DNA from: Amoebophrya sp. A120
Taxonomy: Eukaryota; Sar; Dinophyceae; Syndiniales; Amoebophryaceae
Assembly: GCA_905178155.1 (NCBI GenBank)
Contig: CAJINV010000003.1
Coordinates: forward strand, 7,797,882 to 7,861,881
DNA length: 64,000 bases
Reading direction: 5' to 3'
A program made the position numbers and the translations under genes. Shown piece after piece: positions 1-11,929 of this stretch (the stretch's first letter is position 1; each line of letters opens with the position of its first letter). Below the pieces are notes generated by a model that was not told the origin of the DNA, made no database searches, and saw nothing but the letters and a program-made list of their open reading frames with translations.

Positions 1-717
1 TACATTAGTATTGACGATGGAGAAGCTGCACGTCAAGGTGAGACACTTGGTCATTTTTTGTTCGTTGTCAGCTTGAAAAGCTTGCACCAAGGAGACAAGG
101 AAAGCAGTGCGTACAGGCGGTGCGTGATGTAGTATACGTAGTTAGAAGATTCTAAGTCAGTGGAGGCCTGGAGCAGTTGGAAAAAGATTTATATGGGTCA
201 GAATTTTACAACACATTCATACGAGCCGCATTGCGTGTCTCCTAGGCACAAACGCGCACACTCTGCCTCTCCCGCTCTCTGTCGTGGCTGTGCGATTTCT
301 TTCTGTCTTTTTCGCTCTGCAGAAAACTTAAGCCTTACTCGATCAATGTAGGCTGAATCAGCGTTCCTGGTGTGGTTTCATCGATCCTGAGTACGAGAAC
401 AATCCAGGTATGGTTTGGTTCCATCTCCACCACGGCATGCACACACATGCAACGCCCAGGGTGTCCAGTCAGTGTGTGGGCGTCTGACAAATTTCATGTA
501 GATTCTTTCGTGAGAATCAAGACGGCGGGCGCTTCGAAGCAAAAGGATTCGCAACATTGACTTGCAACTGTGCGCGAGTGTAAGCATGAAGTCAATGTGT
601 CATCATCACTCCGTCTTCGCATCTGGCAGCTTACAACTTTTCGCAATTCTTTTATCCATTTTGTTCTCACTCTTCCCGCCCACATAATAAATTATTATGT
701 GAAAGAACTTGCTTCTT
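1..717. other. no gene seen, left edge
   Basis: I see no coding exon in this stretch. Open frames are short, occur on both strands and lack any recognisable motif. It lies downstream (3') of the first minus-strand gene and probably holds its 3' UTR and the spacer to the next gene. Confidence 0.5.
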
Positions 718-3700
718 CTACTCCGATCTTGCGCTAAGCAGATCCTCCTCTTCATTGTTCTCGGAATCCTCAGCACCCTCCCAATCTGCCTCCGTACCGG
801 GTAACGCACTCGCGAAACGCTCAAGCCTGGGCTCCAGCAGTGCCGTGTTAATGCGAATCAGAACGTCGGACGAAGCCTCGGTGGCGTAGTCGGCTTGGCT
901 GTCACTGAACTGCGAGACGGTATGCTGGGTGTCCTCGCTGCGCAAGTCCATATCGTCGTCCGGGAGGTCCACCAAGTCCTGCTCCGAGGCAGCGTCCGGA
1001 CCATCCGCCGGGGAATCCTCGTGAATCAGCACGTTTTGTTCGGAGTTCGCTTTGCTCCTGGAGGAGATTGATGTTTCCGATCCATTACTTTGATCAGCGG
1101 AGGAAGACGAGGATGAGACCGCTGCACCATCTTCGTCGTTTTCAGAACCAGACGAGTGTTTGTTTTCGCTGAAATCGTCGTCCTCATGGTCGCTGCTTCC
1201 TTCGTCTTTGTCGTCCTCCTGCTCCTCCTCTGCTTCTCGTGCAAAGGCAAATTCGTCTACTTCCTCGCCTTGCTCAGCGATTATGGTGCTCGAGCGTGTA
1301 CGACCCGGTGCGTTGTCTAAGTCAAGAATAACGCTGCTACGCGCCGGCAAAGACTGCAATTGAAGGTCGTGGTGGTGGTCCTCGTGCTGCTCTTGCTGCG
1401 AAACGGCTCTGCCTCGCGTGGTGTCCGAGTGGTCTGATAGCACTTCTGTGGCAAAGCCGCGCTCTTCACTTGGTCGTCGAGAGGCAGCTTCTGGCTCGCT
1501 CGTGATACGCCGTTTTGTAGCGCTCTTCCCTGGCGGCCGAGGAGGTGTCGTGGGAGCGGTCGCTGCCGAAGGTTGAAGTTCCTCGATCTCATCCACCGCT
1601 AGGGAAGAACGCCGGCCGTTTTCTTCCGGGTCTTCCTGCAGATTCTCCGCGGAGACTACATCGAAGACCCAGGTCTCGCGAACAGCCTCGCCGTCGTCGC
1701 CAGGTTGTTCCATTTGCAGATGACCGCCAGCAGCTTTCTTTGCTGCCTTCTCGCTGGTGACATCAAGACCAAGGTGATGAGACGCCGCACGTGTTGCTTG
1801 TTTCTCAACATCCGCGTTCTTGTCTCCACCAAATTTTTGGATCGCGCTCGGCGAGGGAAAGGGCGTTCGCGACGACCTCGACGCGGTTTGGCCAAACGAC
1901 CAGTCCAGAATGTTTTGGTCATGATCATCTTCATCACGTCGTCCACCGTCGGCTTCAGCGGACGAAGACGTAGCTGAACTTTGATGTTCCTGGTTTGTGT
2001 TCGTGTGCTTGTTTTCGTGCTCTTGCTGCCACTTGACGTCGGCGAGGATCTGCTGCTGCACGACGTTCGGATATCAAAGTGAAAAATGCCCCCACCCCGG
2101 AATTTGCAAAAGTTTCTCATGCAAAGTTTCCAAATGAATATGAAAGCTTTTTGTCTTGCATGAAAGGACCACTACAAGCCTTTCTGATGCAGAGTCTAGT
2201 TGTGCAAGGTATCTTTTGCATCAGAGATCCGCCTGCTGTTGGGCTCCATTGCATCACAAATTTGCGCTCTTCAGCATGGAAAATTTGTGATGCTGATAGA
2301 TGCAAGACGGGGAATGTTTCCATACATTGGAAAGGTTTGCAATACAAATGCTACCAAGAGCTGGGGTGGGGGCATTTTTCATTGTAATATCGGAAAGTAC
2401 TTCTTCTCGTCCGCGGCGTAGTTTACAGCTGCGGCCACGCGCTGCTGGTCCAACGAAATTGCAGCACCCGCAGCGGAAGACGTTGAAAAAGGTGGGAAGG
2501 CAGCTGCCGGGGGCGTGGCGGCGCGACGACTTGTAGAAGTTTCTGGTTCATCCGCTATTTCAGAAGTCGGCGTTCGCGGCGTCTTTTTCGGGGTCGTGAC
2601 CGCCACGTCTTGCTTCAGGACCGCGTCGCGGAGTTTCTCCTGCGAGATGGCAAGCAGCATGTCCACCGACTCCACCATCTTGCGCAGCTGCCGGTTCTCC
2701 ACGGTCTCGCGGTGCAGGGCGCGCCAGCTGCGAGCCTCGGTCAGGGCCTCGCTGTTGCGCTGAAATTCGGTAGAGAAGGAGTTGGAGAGCCAGATACGGT
2801 TGAAGGGATCCGTCTCGTCCTCGGTGATCTCCGGGGCCATCTGCTGGTTAATCAGCTTGAGCCGCTTCTTCTTCTCCGAACTCGTCTTCGGGGGCTCGAT
2901 CGGGTAGTTGTAGTTTTGGCTCGGGAAGTTCATGTTGTAGTTGAAGGTGAGCGCGATACCCGTTTCGGGTTCTGCGAACTTGTTCAGCCACTTGTTGGAC
3001 GTGTGCTTCGTGAGCGGCTCGAGCATCAAGCTGCTTGGGCGCGGCGTGCTGTTGCCCAGACCAACGGCGCGGGACTTGTAGTTCTCCTTGCTGTTGTTAC
3101 TGTTGCTCGTGTTACTATTGCTGGTCGACGGGGAGTCGCTGTTGTTGCCGCTGCCGGAGGAGTCGACCCCCGTGGTGGTTTCCTCCGCGCCCGGCCTGCG
3201 CAGCCACCAGTCGTCTTCCAGTTTGCCCAGCGCCTTCAGCAACAAGTCGTCGGTCACGGAGAGGCGCGCCTGCGGACGGGGAGTCTGCGGGCCAAACTGC
3301 AGCCCCTCACTCTTGTAACTCCGCTCGGACCGGCCGCTTGGCGTCTCTGCGCCACGACCAAAGGTCGACGTTTTCGGGCCCAGAACCAACTGTCCGGTAG
3401 CTTTATTGCCCGGGAGGTCCGCAGTAGAGGACGGCGTCGCAGCGTTCAAGCCGAGGGCTGCGCCAATCGGCGATGACATTTCCGCGATCAAGGCACGCAG
3501 CTTCGCCTTTTCGGCAGCTTCGCGCTCGCTCCGTAGCTTCATTATTTCCGCCTCTTCGACTCCGATTTCCTCAACGTCGGCGGTGCGCGTTGTAGCGCCG
3601 GCTTTCGTTGGAGTTGTAGCGGTTCCTCGATTCGGGGTGACGGAACGATTCGGGGTAGCCGACCTCTTCGGCGTGCTTGGGTTGCTGCGGTTTCGCTTCA

Positions 3701-4907
3701 TCTCGTCCACTGTCAACGCCAGCTCCTCTGCAAAGGTTCGCGTAAGCGGCACCAGTGGCGGATCAACCGCGAGGACGGATTCCTTTCGGACCCACTCGTT
3801 TAGCACGTAGTGTCCGCGGATTTGCAGCGTGCTTGCAGCCCACTCCTCATCGTCTCTGCGGAGGTCGCTAAACACTGCCGAAGGGACGGCGGACGCGGCG
3901 GCCACGGAGGTGGCGGCGACGGAAGCGGCGGCCGGCGTGTCCGCGCCACCGGCGTGTTCTTCTTTCGGCCGCAACGCCAGTGGCATGTCGCGACTCCCGG
4001 TTGCATGTCCATGTTGGGGTACTAGCACTTGTTCAACAACCGAAGACGCATCTTTGTCATGCGCGTGGGGTACTTTTTGTTTGTGATCACTGCTCATCTC
4101 TGTTGTCTTCTCTGCGGCGGACGTGGTGTTTGCTTCGTCACCGACACCATCCGGCAGCACATTGGAAATTTTAGTTTCCGGTCCACCTCCCCGAGCATCT
4201 TGCTCGTTGACTGCGTCGCAATCGTCGATAATCGTGATCACAATTGAATCCTCCGCCCTCGCGCGAACGTCTACCCCTACCGCTCCCGCGGAGCCATTTT
4301 CCCCGACCGCCTGCTTCTCGTCGGATGAAACGGCGCTGGCGAGAGAAGTTTTTATCGTGAGCGGGAGCAGTTGTCTGAGCGAACCGGGACTGCTGGTTCT
4401 CTTTGCAGTGTCTGTCAAAGTCGAGGTTGTTGCACCATCGTCGGCGCGGTGCTCGGTGAGCGTCGCGAGCTCGAGTTGCACCGGACCCCCGGTCTGGACG
4501 TCGGGGTTTTCTTGTTCGTAGTGATTGATCCTGCCGGTCTCCTCATCAGCTTCCGGTTCGGGTTCCTCGTCAGCACCAGCAGCATTATCTCCTCGGAGTG
4601 GTGCCCTAGAAGATTCCACCGCGCCCGTTCTTGAACCGGAAGAAGAGTTGGAAGACGGGGAATCATGCCGACGGGGCTTGCGCTTGCGGCAGCCTTGCGT
4701 GCAGCTGTCGCACACCAGCTCACACGTGATGCTGATCACGGCGGCCACGCGGTTCATGGTTCCGGTGGAACAATAGGAAAAACATCCGATCACCGACACC
4801 GCCACGACGATCAGAAGCCCGAACAGAAGCGTGTTCTCGCTGGATGTGCTGCCATCCCCGTTGCTTCCCGTGACAACGGCGGAATTGCTGCCTTGATTCG
4901 AACTCAT
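718..4907 (-). CDS. Low-complexity membrane-anchored protein, two exons
   Basis: Unrecognised protein. Exon 1 runs from ATG 4907 to about 2394 and exon 2 from about 2071 to the stop at 718, for roughly 1290 residues. After a Ser/Asn/Gly-rich start there is one strong membrane segment at about residues 27-47, followed by a Cys- and Arg-rich patch (C..C...C). The rest is hydrophilic low-complexity sequence with Thr-Pro repeats (S-V-T-P-N-R type, about residues 410-440) and an acidic, Ser-rich C-terminal half. The exons are split by an introner at 2072-2389. Removing the introner plus one TCCGA duplication joins ...Tyr-Phe-Pro to Asn-Val-Val in frame, which is why both open frames are placed in one gene. 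A single-pass anchor with a long disordered cytoplasmic tail is inferred. No function can be assigned. Confidence 0.6.
2072..2389 (-). mobile_element. Introner element IE1 (318 bp) acting as intron
   Basis: The plus-strand ends are tatcaaagtgaaaaatgccc and its inverse gggcatttttcattgtaata, so the terminal inverted repeats extend over about 27 bp. Five bases, tcgga, are duplicated on both flanks (2067-2071 and 2390-2394). Deleting the element plus one duplicate restores the reading frame of the host gene. None of the six equivalent cut positions gives GT-AG ends, so splicing must be non-canonical. Confidence 0.85.
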
Positions 4908-5827
4908 TTTCTCACAGGATGGAAGGATATGTCAAGAAAATCATCGGAACGAGAAATAGGAATTAATGAACGCGGCCACGACCGAATGTTGTCCGGAGAC
5001 AAAACACATTGCCACAGATTTTTAAATGTTGCACATACTGGGACGAAATTCGGTATATTACGGGTACTGCAATCATGCTTCGAGGAAGCCGTCGGGAGGG
5101 GGGGGTGGTATCTAGCTAGTTCCTGGAGTTTGCTGCAATGGACAAATGTGACTGGGCGGATGCTGATGAGGATAGTACTTTTCGCTGCCATTGCAAATGC
5201 AATGAGGATGAATTCAGATTTCCTTGTACCGATGACACCAGTGCAACGCACTCGTTGTAATGATCAAATAGATAGATACATAGACGCTAGCGGCGGTGTC
5301 GGACGACTATGCCGTACCGATGAAATAATGATAATTGCTTTCAACCGAGTCAGTGTCAAATGTGCAGAAAGTCAGGCCGAGGCACATTTCACGTGTTCGA
5401 ATCTGGATAATTGGATAGAAGACCGACACTGCAAGCTCGGGAGTTCTCTTTCTTGCACGACGAAGACGACCGAAAAACTTTATCAATTACGGGTGTTCGA
5501 TGCCGCATCAGGTGGGATGCGCCTGGAGCTAGTCTAGATAGTATAGTAATCATCCGAAATAAGTTAGTAGAACAAAAATTCAATGTGGAACAAGCTTGTG
5601 AAAGAAACGGCCCTGGTGCTTTTTCTTTTGCTGTTGAAGTTCGCTCGTGTTTCATTTTGCCACCTTCCGTATCGTTCTCTACGTCTTTCGACGTGAGCAG
5701 TTTCATTTGCACAGAGGTCGTTGCGCATGTCGATACTCTGCGCAGAACGAAACGCCAGAAACAAGTGTCCCCGGCTACTGTGCTATGATCGTGCACCAAA
5801 CCCTCGTTAGGCGGGGGCATCGTTTCA
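4908..5827. other. intergenic, nothing recognised
   Basis: This is a spacer of about 920 bp between two minus-strand genes. It contains the promoter side of the gene starting at 4907 and the 3' side of the VOC gene. I see no exon, repeat or RNA gene. Confidence 0.5.
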
Positions 5828-6316
5828 TTAATAAGTTCCAGCTTTTTCAAAAAGGTAAGACGGGTTCTTCATGGCCTTAAATTCTAGGTTGTTGTTCGAC
5901 GGGTCCTTGAAAAACATGGTTTTTTGCTCGCCCGGTTGCCCGACGAAACGGGCGTGGGGCTCGATGATAAATTTCACCTGCGCCGCTTGAAGTCGGGCGG
6001 CAAGCTCGTCGAACTCCGCGGCCGTAAGGCAGGCGCCGAAGTGCGCAACCGGGACTTCGTCCCCGTCTACGGGATTGAAGAAGTCCTGCCCGCGGTATGT
6101 TTCTCCGACCCAATGCACCACGAGCTGGTTCCCAAACAGATTATAGTCCTGCCATTTTGTCGAACTTCGGCCCTCTGGCAGGCACAGGACGCTTCCGTAA
6201 AACTTTTTTGCCTCTGCGAGGTCGTGTACGGGAATGGCTAGGTGAAAGGGCCGAAGGTTTGGGTCTTGCGGTGGCCCTTCCGCTGCTGGTGTTTTTGCCT
6301 CGGACTCGCCAGCCAT
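5828..6316 (-). CDS. Glyoxalase/VOC superfamily protein
   Basis: Intronless gene of 162 residues, the usual length of a single VOC protein made of two beta-alpha-beta-beta-beta modules. After a short Ala/Pro/Glu-rich leader come FHLAIPV, the FYG.VL.CPEG-type helix (here FYGSVLCLPEGRSS), an HFG.CLT strand near residue 93, the RF.GQPGEQ loop and the terminal FKDPSNN-LEFKAM strand. His in FHLAIP, His in AHFG and Glu in LEFK are the expected metal ligands of the fold, so a metal-dependent lyase or dioxygenase-like activity is possible. The substrate cannot be read from the sequence. The wording of these motifs resembles bacterial stand-alone VOC proteins and the gene has no intron, so bacterial ancestry is conceivable but unproven. 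The start is ATG 6316; there is no targeting peptide. Confidence 0.88.
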   Translation of the reverse strand: MAGESEAKTPAAEGPPQDPNLRPFHLAIPVHDLAEAKKFYGSVLCLPEGRSSTKWQDYNLFGNQLVVHWVGETYRGQDFFNPVDGDEVPVAHFGACLTAAEFDELAARLQAAQVKFIIEPHARFVGQPGEQKTMFFKDPSNNNLEFKAMKNPSYLFEKAGTY

Positions 6317-7374
6317 GCTGTTTCGTCCCGCAGTGAATTTTAATGATTTATTGGCTGTGGTTCGATGAAAACAAGTCTAGTATCGCACTCGCACATCGCA
6401 AACGTTCGTTTTATCATTTATTCCTGTTGCTGGACGATCTGACAGAAATATCCGCGTGATCAAGTGTACGAAGTCAACACAGACTATCAGTCTAAATGTC
6501 TCAGGTTTATTCATTTCTTGAATAGAGGCAGAGTTGCTGACGCGGATCAACATGTTAATTTTGCTAAAAGTGCTGTGCGAACTTGTAGATTTTGTTGTAC
6601 CTGTAGCCATACTTTCTCGTCACGAACGAACACTCACAGTGAGATCGGAGAAATGCTCTGGAAGTATTGTAGCCTTCAGGTCACTCGTCACGCTCACCCA
6701 AAAGTTCAGCCATTATACAAGACATGACATTAAATGATATGACAACTCGGCGGGAAAGATATGGGAATCGTGCTGGCTGCACCTCAGCATCAGCTCAGTG
6801 GCGAACAGCAGAAGCATGAGCATTTTTGTCCGTCGGTATTGTAAACCGTGACGCGTATCCGTGCCGGTATCAAAAGCTCACGAAAGTAGATCATGCGTTC
6901 CAGAATCGTGCACATACTTTCCCCTGTCTTACTTGTCTTTTCGCAAACACACTTCATCACTGCCCGCATTGAATTTAGAACGCCTCTCCAATGGTTCTAC
7001 CCTTCTTTTTCGAAGAAAAGGCGTACTTACGATGCAAAAACTCCTTTCAAAATTCCCATGTGAGGCACTCAAATGCACACTCAGGCGCTCAAATGCACGA
7101 GTTCATTTGTGTTTTTCATGCATGAGCATGATCTTTTGGTGTAGATATTCACTTATATCGTCAGAAAACTTTGTTACCTACGGAGATGGATCTCATAGCT
7201 CGGGCGCTTTTTTCGTTTGTACCAGAGTTCAAAAATTGTCACCACTCGGCACAAAGTAAGTAAGTACTTAAGTACCGACCAGCTTCTATTGCCGTCATCG
7301 CAAGAACGCCTGCCTTCGGATTCCTGCTCCGCATGTCACTTTACAAAAAGAGAGTACAACCAGGTGCGGAGATC
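6317..7374. other. intergenic, nothing recognised
   Basis: Roughly 1 kb of AT-richer sequence between the VOC gene and the 3' end of the dehydrogenase gene. Only short open frames without motifs are present. A pair of near-identical words (aggcactcaaatgcaca and aggcgctcaaatgcacg) sits at about 7063-7100. Confidence 0.45.
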
Positions 7375-9224
7375 TCACATCAACTCCAGAATTGTCCGGC
7401 CAAAACCCTGGGACTTGTGCATTTCGTCGTCCGCGGAAAACCATGTCTCAAGGGTGCCGCGTTTTACAGTTGCAGCGGTTTTGAGTTTCCCCTCCGCGAC
7501 ATACTGGGTCAATTTCGAGATGGCTTCGGGAACGAGTTGCAAGTGCGCGCTCACCTATTTTGTTGTATTGCGAACTGTTAACAACGGGAAACACAGAGAA
7601 CAACATGTAGGGCAAAAATGGTAGAAAAAATGCAACCTTCGGGATGAAAGCAAGTAGGTCGTCTTACTCTTCACCTGGCTGTGGCTGCGGGTGTCAGCCA
7701 ATCAGAATTATCATGGGCAAAAGCAACAGATATGATCAAGTACGTACCATGAAGCCACCCCACAGGAGCTCTCTCGCCGGGATTCGCAGGTACTCTTTGC
7801 AGCCCCGCACGTTGCCGGTGCTGTAGCGTTCCATCTCGCTGATGGCGCCGATTGTCAGAACTTTTCCCTGTGGCTTCATAAGGCGCAGCGCTGTGTCCAG
7901 CTGCTCTCCGCCGACGTTGTCAACGAAAAAGTCGATAAGCCCGTTGTGATTCCCATTTGCCTCGGAAGCCGCGGCGCGCAGTCCTTCCTCAAAGCTCCCC
8001 TCGCTTCCGACGTCGCGCTCTTGGTAGGCCACTGCGGCATCGAACCCGAATTCGGTGGTCAACCGCTCGGCTTTCGCTCTCGTCGAAGTTGATCCGATGA
8101 CAAAATAGCCCTTCATTTTGTACAACTGCCCTATCGATAGGCCCACCGCCCCAGCGGCGCTCGAAACGAGTACGACGGGCGGGGAGTCGCTGTCTGTTGG
8201 AGCAGGAACACCGCGGGTCTCAGCCGAAGCGGCCCTGGCTTGCTGTTCGGCCGCGAGGACCTTCGCAACGTTGCTGTGCTCTGACGCGAGGTAGGCAGTC
8301 ACACCGCCGGGTACCGTGAATGCGGCGAGATAAACCGTGGGGTCGACACCGGGAGGAAGCTTCGTCGGCGGCCGTTTGCTTTGAAGATTCCTGCAATTTT
8401 TTATATTTGTGTCGCTGGTGCAGCTTGAGACGAGCACGAGCCTACTAAATTAATGTCAGAAACAGGACATTTGTTCCTGACATTTCTTTCTGGAACTGGG
8501 ACAGCATAAGATGTGTGGTATTTAGACGCAAACTCGTACGTTCGGACGGTACGAGGTGAACAAGTTGTAGGTGAGTTTGGTAGCTTAATACTGGACGATC
8601 AAGATGAAGAACCAGGAACGATACCATCAACATGAACAACGGGTGACGACGGGACAACAAATAATACTGTCCGTCGGCGCGCACGACTCTGTAATCGAAA
8701 ACAGCGCCGGGAATGTAAAGCAAGTCCTCCACTTCGTAACCCTCGGCGTTCGAGGCAATTACTCTCGTGACGCACTCCCCTGCTGCTTCGTCGCCGATTG
8801 CGGTGGCTGGAAGGCCCAGATCCTTGGCGCCGGTATCGATGCCGCCCGTGCGACTGAAGTCTAGGTGCGCACGCGCAAGCGGTAGAATGCTGATGTGCGT
8901 GGCTTTCACCAGAACGTGGCCGGGCTGGTTCCGGATCCGCTGTTTGGCCTCCCCAACCGTGACGCCGCTCCAATGGATCTTAAAAATATCTGATGCCGGG
9001 GTGAAGGTCGCCCCAGGCGGCTTGTCATAGATAATCGACTGGATCGCGGCGTCGTCATCGTGGAAGATAGAGGGTTTTCTGCTCAGGAAAGTCTCCTTGG
9101 GGCTGGACACCCCGGCAGGGTTATTGACACAACAGAACGCGCTCTGTACCAATTCTGGCATCTTCGTTACTGTAAGAAACAGAAGGAGATGAAACACGTG
9201 GGCTATACATTTTCCAGGAAACAT
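7375..9224 (-). CDS. Medium-chain NADP-dependent reductase (prostaglandin reductase-like), three exons
   Basis: Exons 9224-8668, 8390-7748 and 7554-7375, both introns GT-AG and in phase, give about 460 residues. The protein matches the zinc-free MDR group (prostaglandin reductase, alkenal/one oxidoreductase, leukotriene B4 dehydrogenase), which reduces enone double bonds with NADPH. The N-terminal catalytic domain ends near VVRADGQ. It is followed by PPGVDP, GGVTAYLA, the nucleotide-binding SSAAGAVGLSIGQLYK loop, the GFDAAVAYQE segment and DFFVDNVGGE.LD, all family hallmarks. The last exon supplies the closing helix YVAEGKLKT. The first 30 residues contain a hydrophobic run (HVFHLLLFL), which suggests a signal or organelle-targeting leader not usual for the cytosolic enzymes. 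Between GGVTAYLA and SSAAGAVG there is an extra Ala/Ser/Pro-rich insert of about 35 residues. It is probably NADPH-dependent and detoxifies reactive carbonyls; the exact substrate is unknown. Confidence 0.85.
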
Positions 9225-9868
9225 CGCTATGCACGCAGAGACGAGACACGGACGGTGATAGGAGATGAAGATATGGGCTCAAACTAAGTAAATTACTTGT
9301 ACCAATTCAGTGAATTTATCATACAGGGCACGAAACTAACTTCTAGTAATGCAAAAACAGAACGAGTGGAGCCAGGTCGTAGGTGCATATGCATAGAGAT
9401 AGACACAGATAAGAGATACGGCAGGCAAAGCTACAGGCAATGCAGAAACAAATTAATTAGATAGTTCTTTTGGTCTATGAGCTTCTACGGCTATTCATAG
9501 ATTGGCACTGATTTCATTTCTAACACTGACTGCCGCCAAATTTTGTTGTAATTTCGGCAGAATTGTCCAAGAGAAAGCAAACCTGATGAAGATGAACTGT
9601 GCTGATCCGCATGACTTCTTGAAGATCATATGCCAGGTCTTCTACGCCGAGAGGAACAGTTTATCTAGCCCCATGTGTGCCGGAATTATGTGATACGATA
9701 GGCTGTTGAGGGTGTTTGCTGCATCAATACATGAGCTGGCTTGTCTCGCTGCTTCACTGCCTGCTGAATGATTCCGAGCTGCACAAGGACAATCGGTTTA
9801 TCAAAGCTCTACATGCGCATACAAAACGACGTCGTGAAAAACTTGGCAAAAGCGTCTTGATCTTGTGC
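9225..9868. other. intergenic, nothing recognised
   Basis: Spacer of about 640 bp between the start of the reductase gene and the stop of the ankyrin gene. No exon, repeat or RNA gene could be supported. Confidence 0.45.
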
Positions 9869-10581
9869 TTAGCCATCCGCTTTTAGAAGTTCTATGAGTT
9901 GCTCGTTTCCGGATGTGACTGCGATGTCGAGGGGGCATTCGCCCTTTTGATTTTTGATTTCTTTTGACTTTTCACCGCCGTTTTCGAGTAGCAGCCAGGC
10001 TGAGTCGTGCGCGCCAACGCGCGCGGCCACGTGCAGTGCGGTATCTCCCGCGCCGTTTTGCACATCGCGCTCGCTACCGCCCCACAGCAGCATCGACGTA
10101 ACTAATCGATTGTTGTGCAGACAGCTGTAGTGCAGTGCCGTGTTCCCCTCTGCGTCCTGTGCCTGGAGGTCCGCGCCACATTCCGCCTATTAATATTTCC
10201 GTTTATAGCGAGTGGGAGTGTCCGTTGACAGTCCGTAATATTGATGAGGGCGAGCGAATGTTGTGCTTCAATCAATGTGAATTCTCCTCCTTTCTTTGTT
10301 TTTTATCAAATAGAATTTGAGGACTTGTTGGCCACAACTACTTCTATTTCTCAACGTACAGTCTCTGTTGCACTTCGTCTCATCCACAATACTATGTTTG
10401 TGTATACCAGTATGGACCCCACCGTTGCCTCACCGTGCTTTGCTGCGATCATGATTGGCGTTTGCTTATCATTGTTCAGCGCGTTGAGGAGGTCTTCGTC
10501 TTCATCCAGTAGCGCTTGCACACTCGCCAGGTTACCTTGTGCCACGGCGTCGTGGATTTTGGTAGCCGGGTCACTGGTCAT
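9869..10581 (-). CDS. Ankyrin-repeat protein, two exons
   Basis: Exon 1 is 10581-10408 and exon 2 is 10186-9869. The intron starts GTATAC and ends AATAG, in phase 0. The join was chosen because it completes an ankyrin unit (TPIMIAAKHGEA...ECGADLQ). The product is about 163 residues and is made almost wholly of ankyrin repeats: a first capping unit (KIHDAVAQGNLASVQALLDE), then TPIMIAAKHG, TALHYSCLHNN, TALHVAARVGA and CPLDIAVTSGN. Four to five repeats with no other domain indicate a small protein-protein interaction adaptor. The partner is unknown. There is no signal peptide or membrane segment. Confidence 0.85.
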
Positions 10582-11122
10582 AGTGGTGAAAAAACATACA
10601 AATGAGTGCTTTGAATGGTTTCTCTTAGTTTTTGCTTTTCAGAGGTCCATGTAATACTGTCGCATTAAGAACTACTCCTAGCGATGTCAGGCCCAAGCGC
10701 GATCACTACGGGGCCGGGTCTTCTCAGGGAAAAAAAGAATGGCATCGTGATTTTTCAACAAGCGGAGACCTGTGCGAAACTTTTTCCGATGGCCAAAAGC
10801 GTGATCTTTTGTTGCACCTGATTGCAGAAGCCACGGGGCCGGAGCATGGCGTTTTTTCTTTTTTTTTGGAATTACAAACTGAAAAAAATGCGCACTGTTT
10901 GTTGAACACATTCGGACCATCACGGAACATCAGCAGCGCTTGTCCAGCATGTGCCACAATAATACGTCAATTATCGCCGCCCTTTCATGATACAGATATA
11001 TACATGTGGTCGCGCACCGCGGTGTCGTGGCTTTCGCTTTTCTCCTTGAGAGTGGAGCGAGGTTTTGGTTTCTTTCGGTGGTAAAAAGTAGGAACAAGGC
11101 TTGTTGCTCCTCTCGCACATGG
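10582..11122. other. intergenic spacer
   Basis: A 540-bp spacer between two minus-strand genes, with no supported feature. Confidence 0.45.
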
Positions 11123-11929
11123 TTAATAATCGTCTTCGTCGTCATCGTCAAACATGTCAGCGCATTCTTCGCAACTGGCGCAAGCCCGCTGCCCCGCGGT
11201 TTTGTCAGCCATCGACTGTGCATCGAATGCCACCTGTTCCAGGAACTTGTCGCACCGGAAGCAAAACCAGTAGGCGGCAGCTTCCTCCTCTTCTGAGAGC
11301 GGACAGCGGAATCGGATCGGACAGGGTTTATTCGCTTTGAAAACCTTCGTGAGCGCGGTAATAATTTTTTTCTTGTCTGGTACGACCGCGACACCATCGA
11401 CCTCGGCAATGACCCAACCAACGCGAACTTTGAGGTCGTGCGCGTTCCCCTCGGGTGAGACTTTCACCACTACGTTGCGCTCGATGTCCATCCCGAGCTT
11501 GCCCACAGGGAATTGCAAGAGTTGTCGAATCTCGACGCCGTCCACCTCGTCGTACTCGGCATCCAAATCCACTTCGCCCTTGTTCTCCTTCCTCCCCTTC
11601 CTTTCCCTCTCCTTTTCTGCCTGGTGCCGGGCGTGGTCGTGCTTGTCCTGCTCCTTTTGCTGTTCATGCCGTGCCTTTGCGGCCGCAATCAGGTAGGGAA
11701 GCGCATCGAAATCCGCGGTGGGCTTGGAGCTGCCGCCCCGGCAGTCGCATCGCAAAGGCCCGTGTTTGGTTGCGCCACAACCGACGCACAACAAGGCGTC
11801 GTCGCCGATCTGCTTCTTCATTGTCGAGGTCAATCCCATGGCAAGCAGCTCAGCTTTTCTGTCGCGGGTAGCGGCCATGGCGGCCTTTTGATCTTTCTTC
11901 TTCGACTGCGCATCTGCTGCCCGCGACAT
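11123..11929 (-). CDS. PDZ-like protein with cysteine-pair modules
   Basis: Single-exon gene, 268 residues, start ATG 11929. The N-terminus is Lys/Ala-rich. Residues about 48-64 hold a zinc-ribbon-like cluster (CVGCG...CDC). A basic, charged helix-forming linker follows (about 85-125). A PDZ-like domain then spans about 138-215, with a GKLGMDIE carboxylate-binding-loop equivalent and the VRVGWVIAEVDG strand-turn typical of PDZ folds. The C-terminus carries CFRCD and CASCEEC pairs and ends in a very acidic tail (DDDDEDDY). The PDZ fold suggests binding of short peptide tails, and the two Cys clusters may each hold zinc. The family is not one I can name; similar PDZ-plus-Cys proteins are common among alveolate hypotheticals. 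Confidence 0.75.
   Translation of the reverse strand: MSRAADAQSKKKDQKAAMAATRDRKAELLAMGLTSTMKKQIGDDALLCVGCGATKHGPLRCDCRGGSSKPTADFDALPYLIAAAKARHEQQKEQDKHDHARHQAEKERERKGRKENKGEVDLDAEYDEVDGVEIRQLLQFPVGKLGMDIERNVVVKVSPEGNAHDLKVRVGWVIAEVDGVAVVPDKKKIITALTKVFKANKPCPIRFRCPLSEEEEAAAYWFCFRCDKFLEQVAFDAQSMADKTAGQRACASCEECADMFDDDDEDDY

Noticed and set aside
2610-3476. 288-codon plus-strand open frame
   Set aside because: It lies antisense to the first gene's exon, with composition mirroring that exon's codons. No motif.
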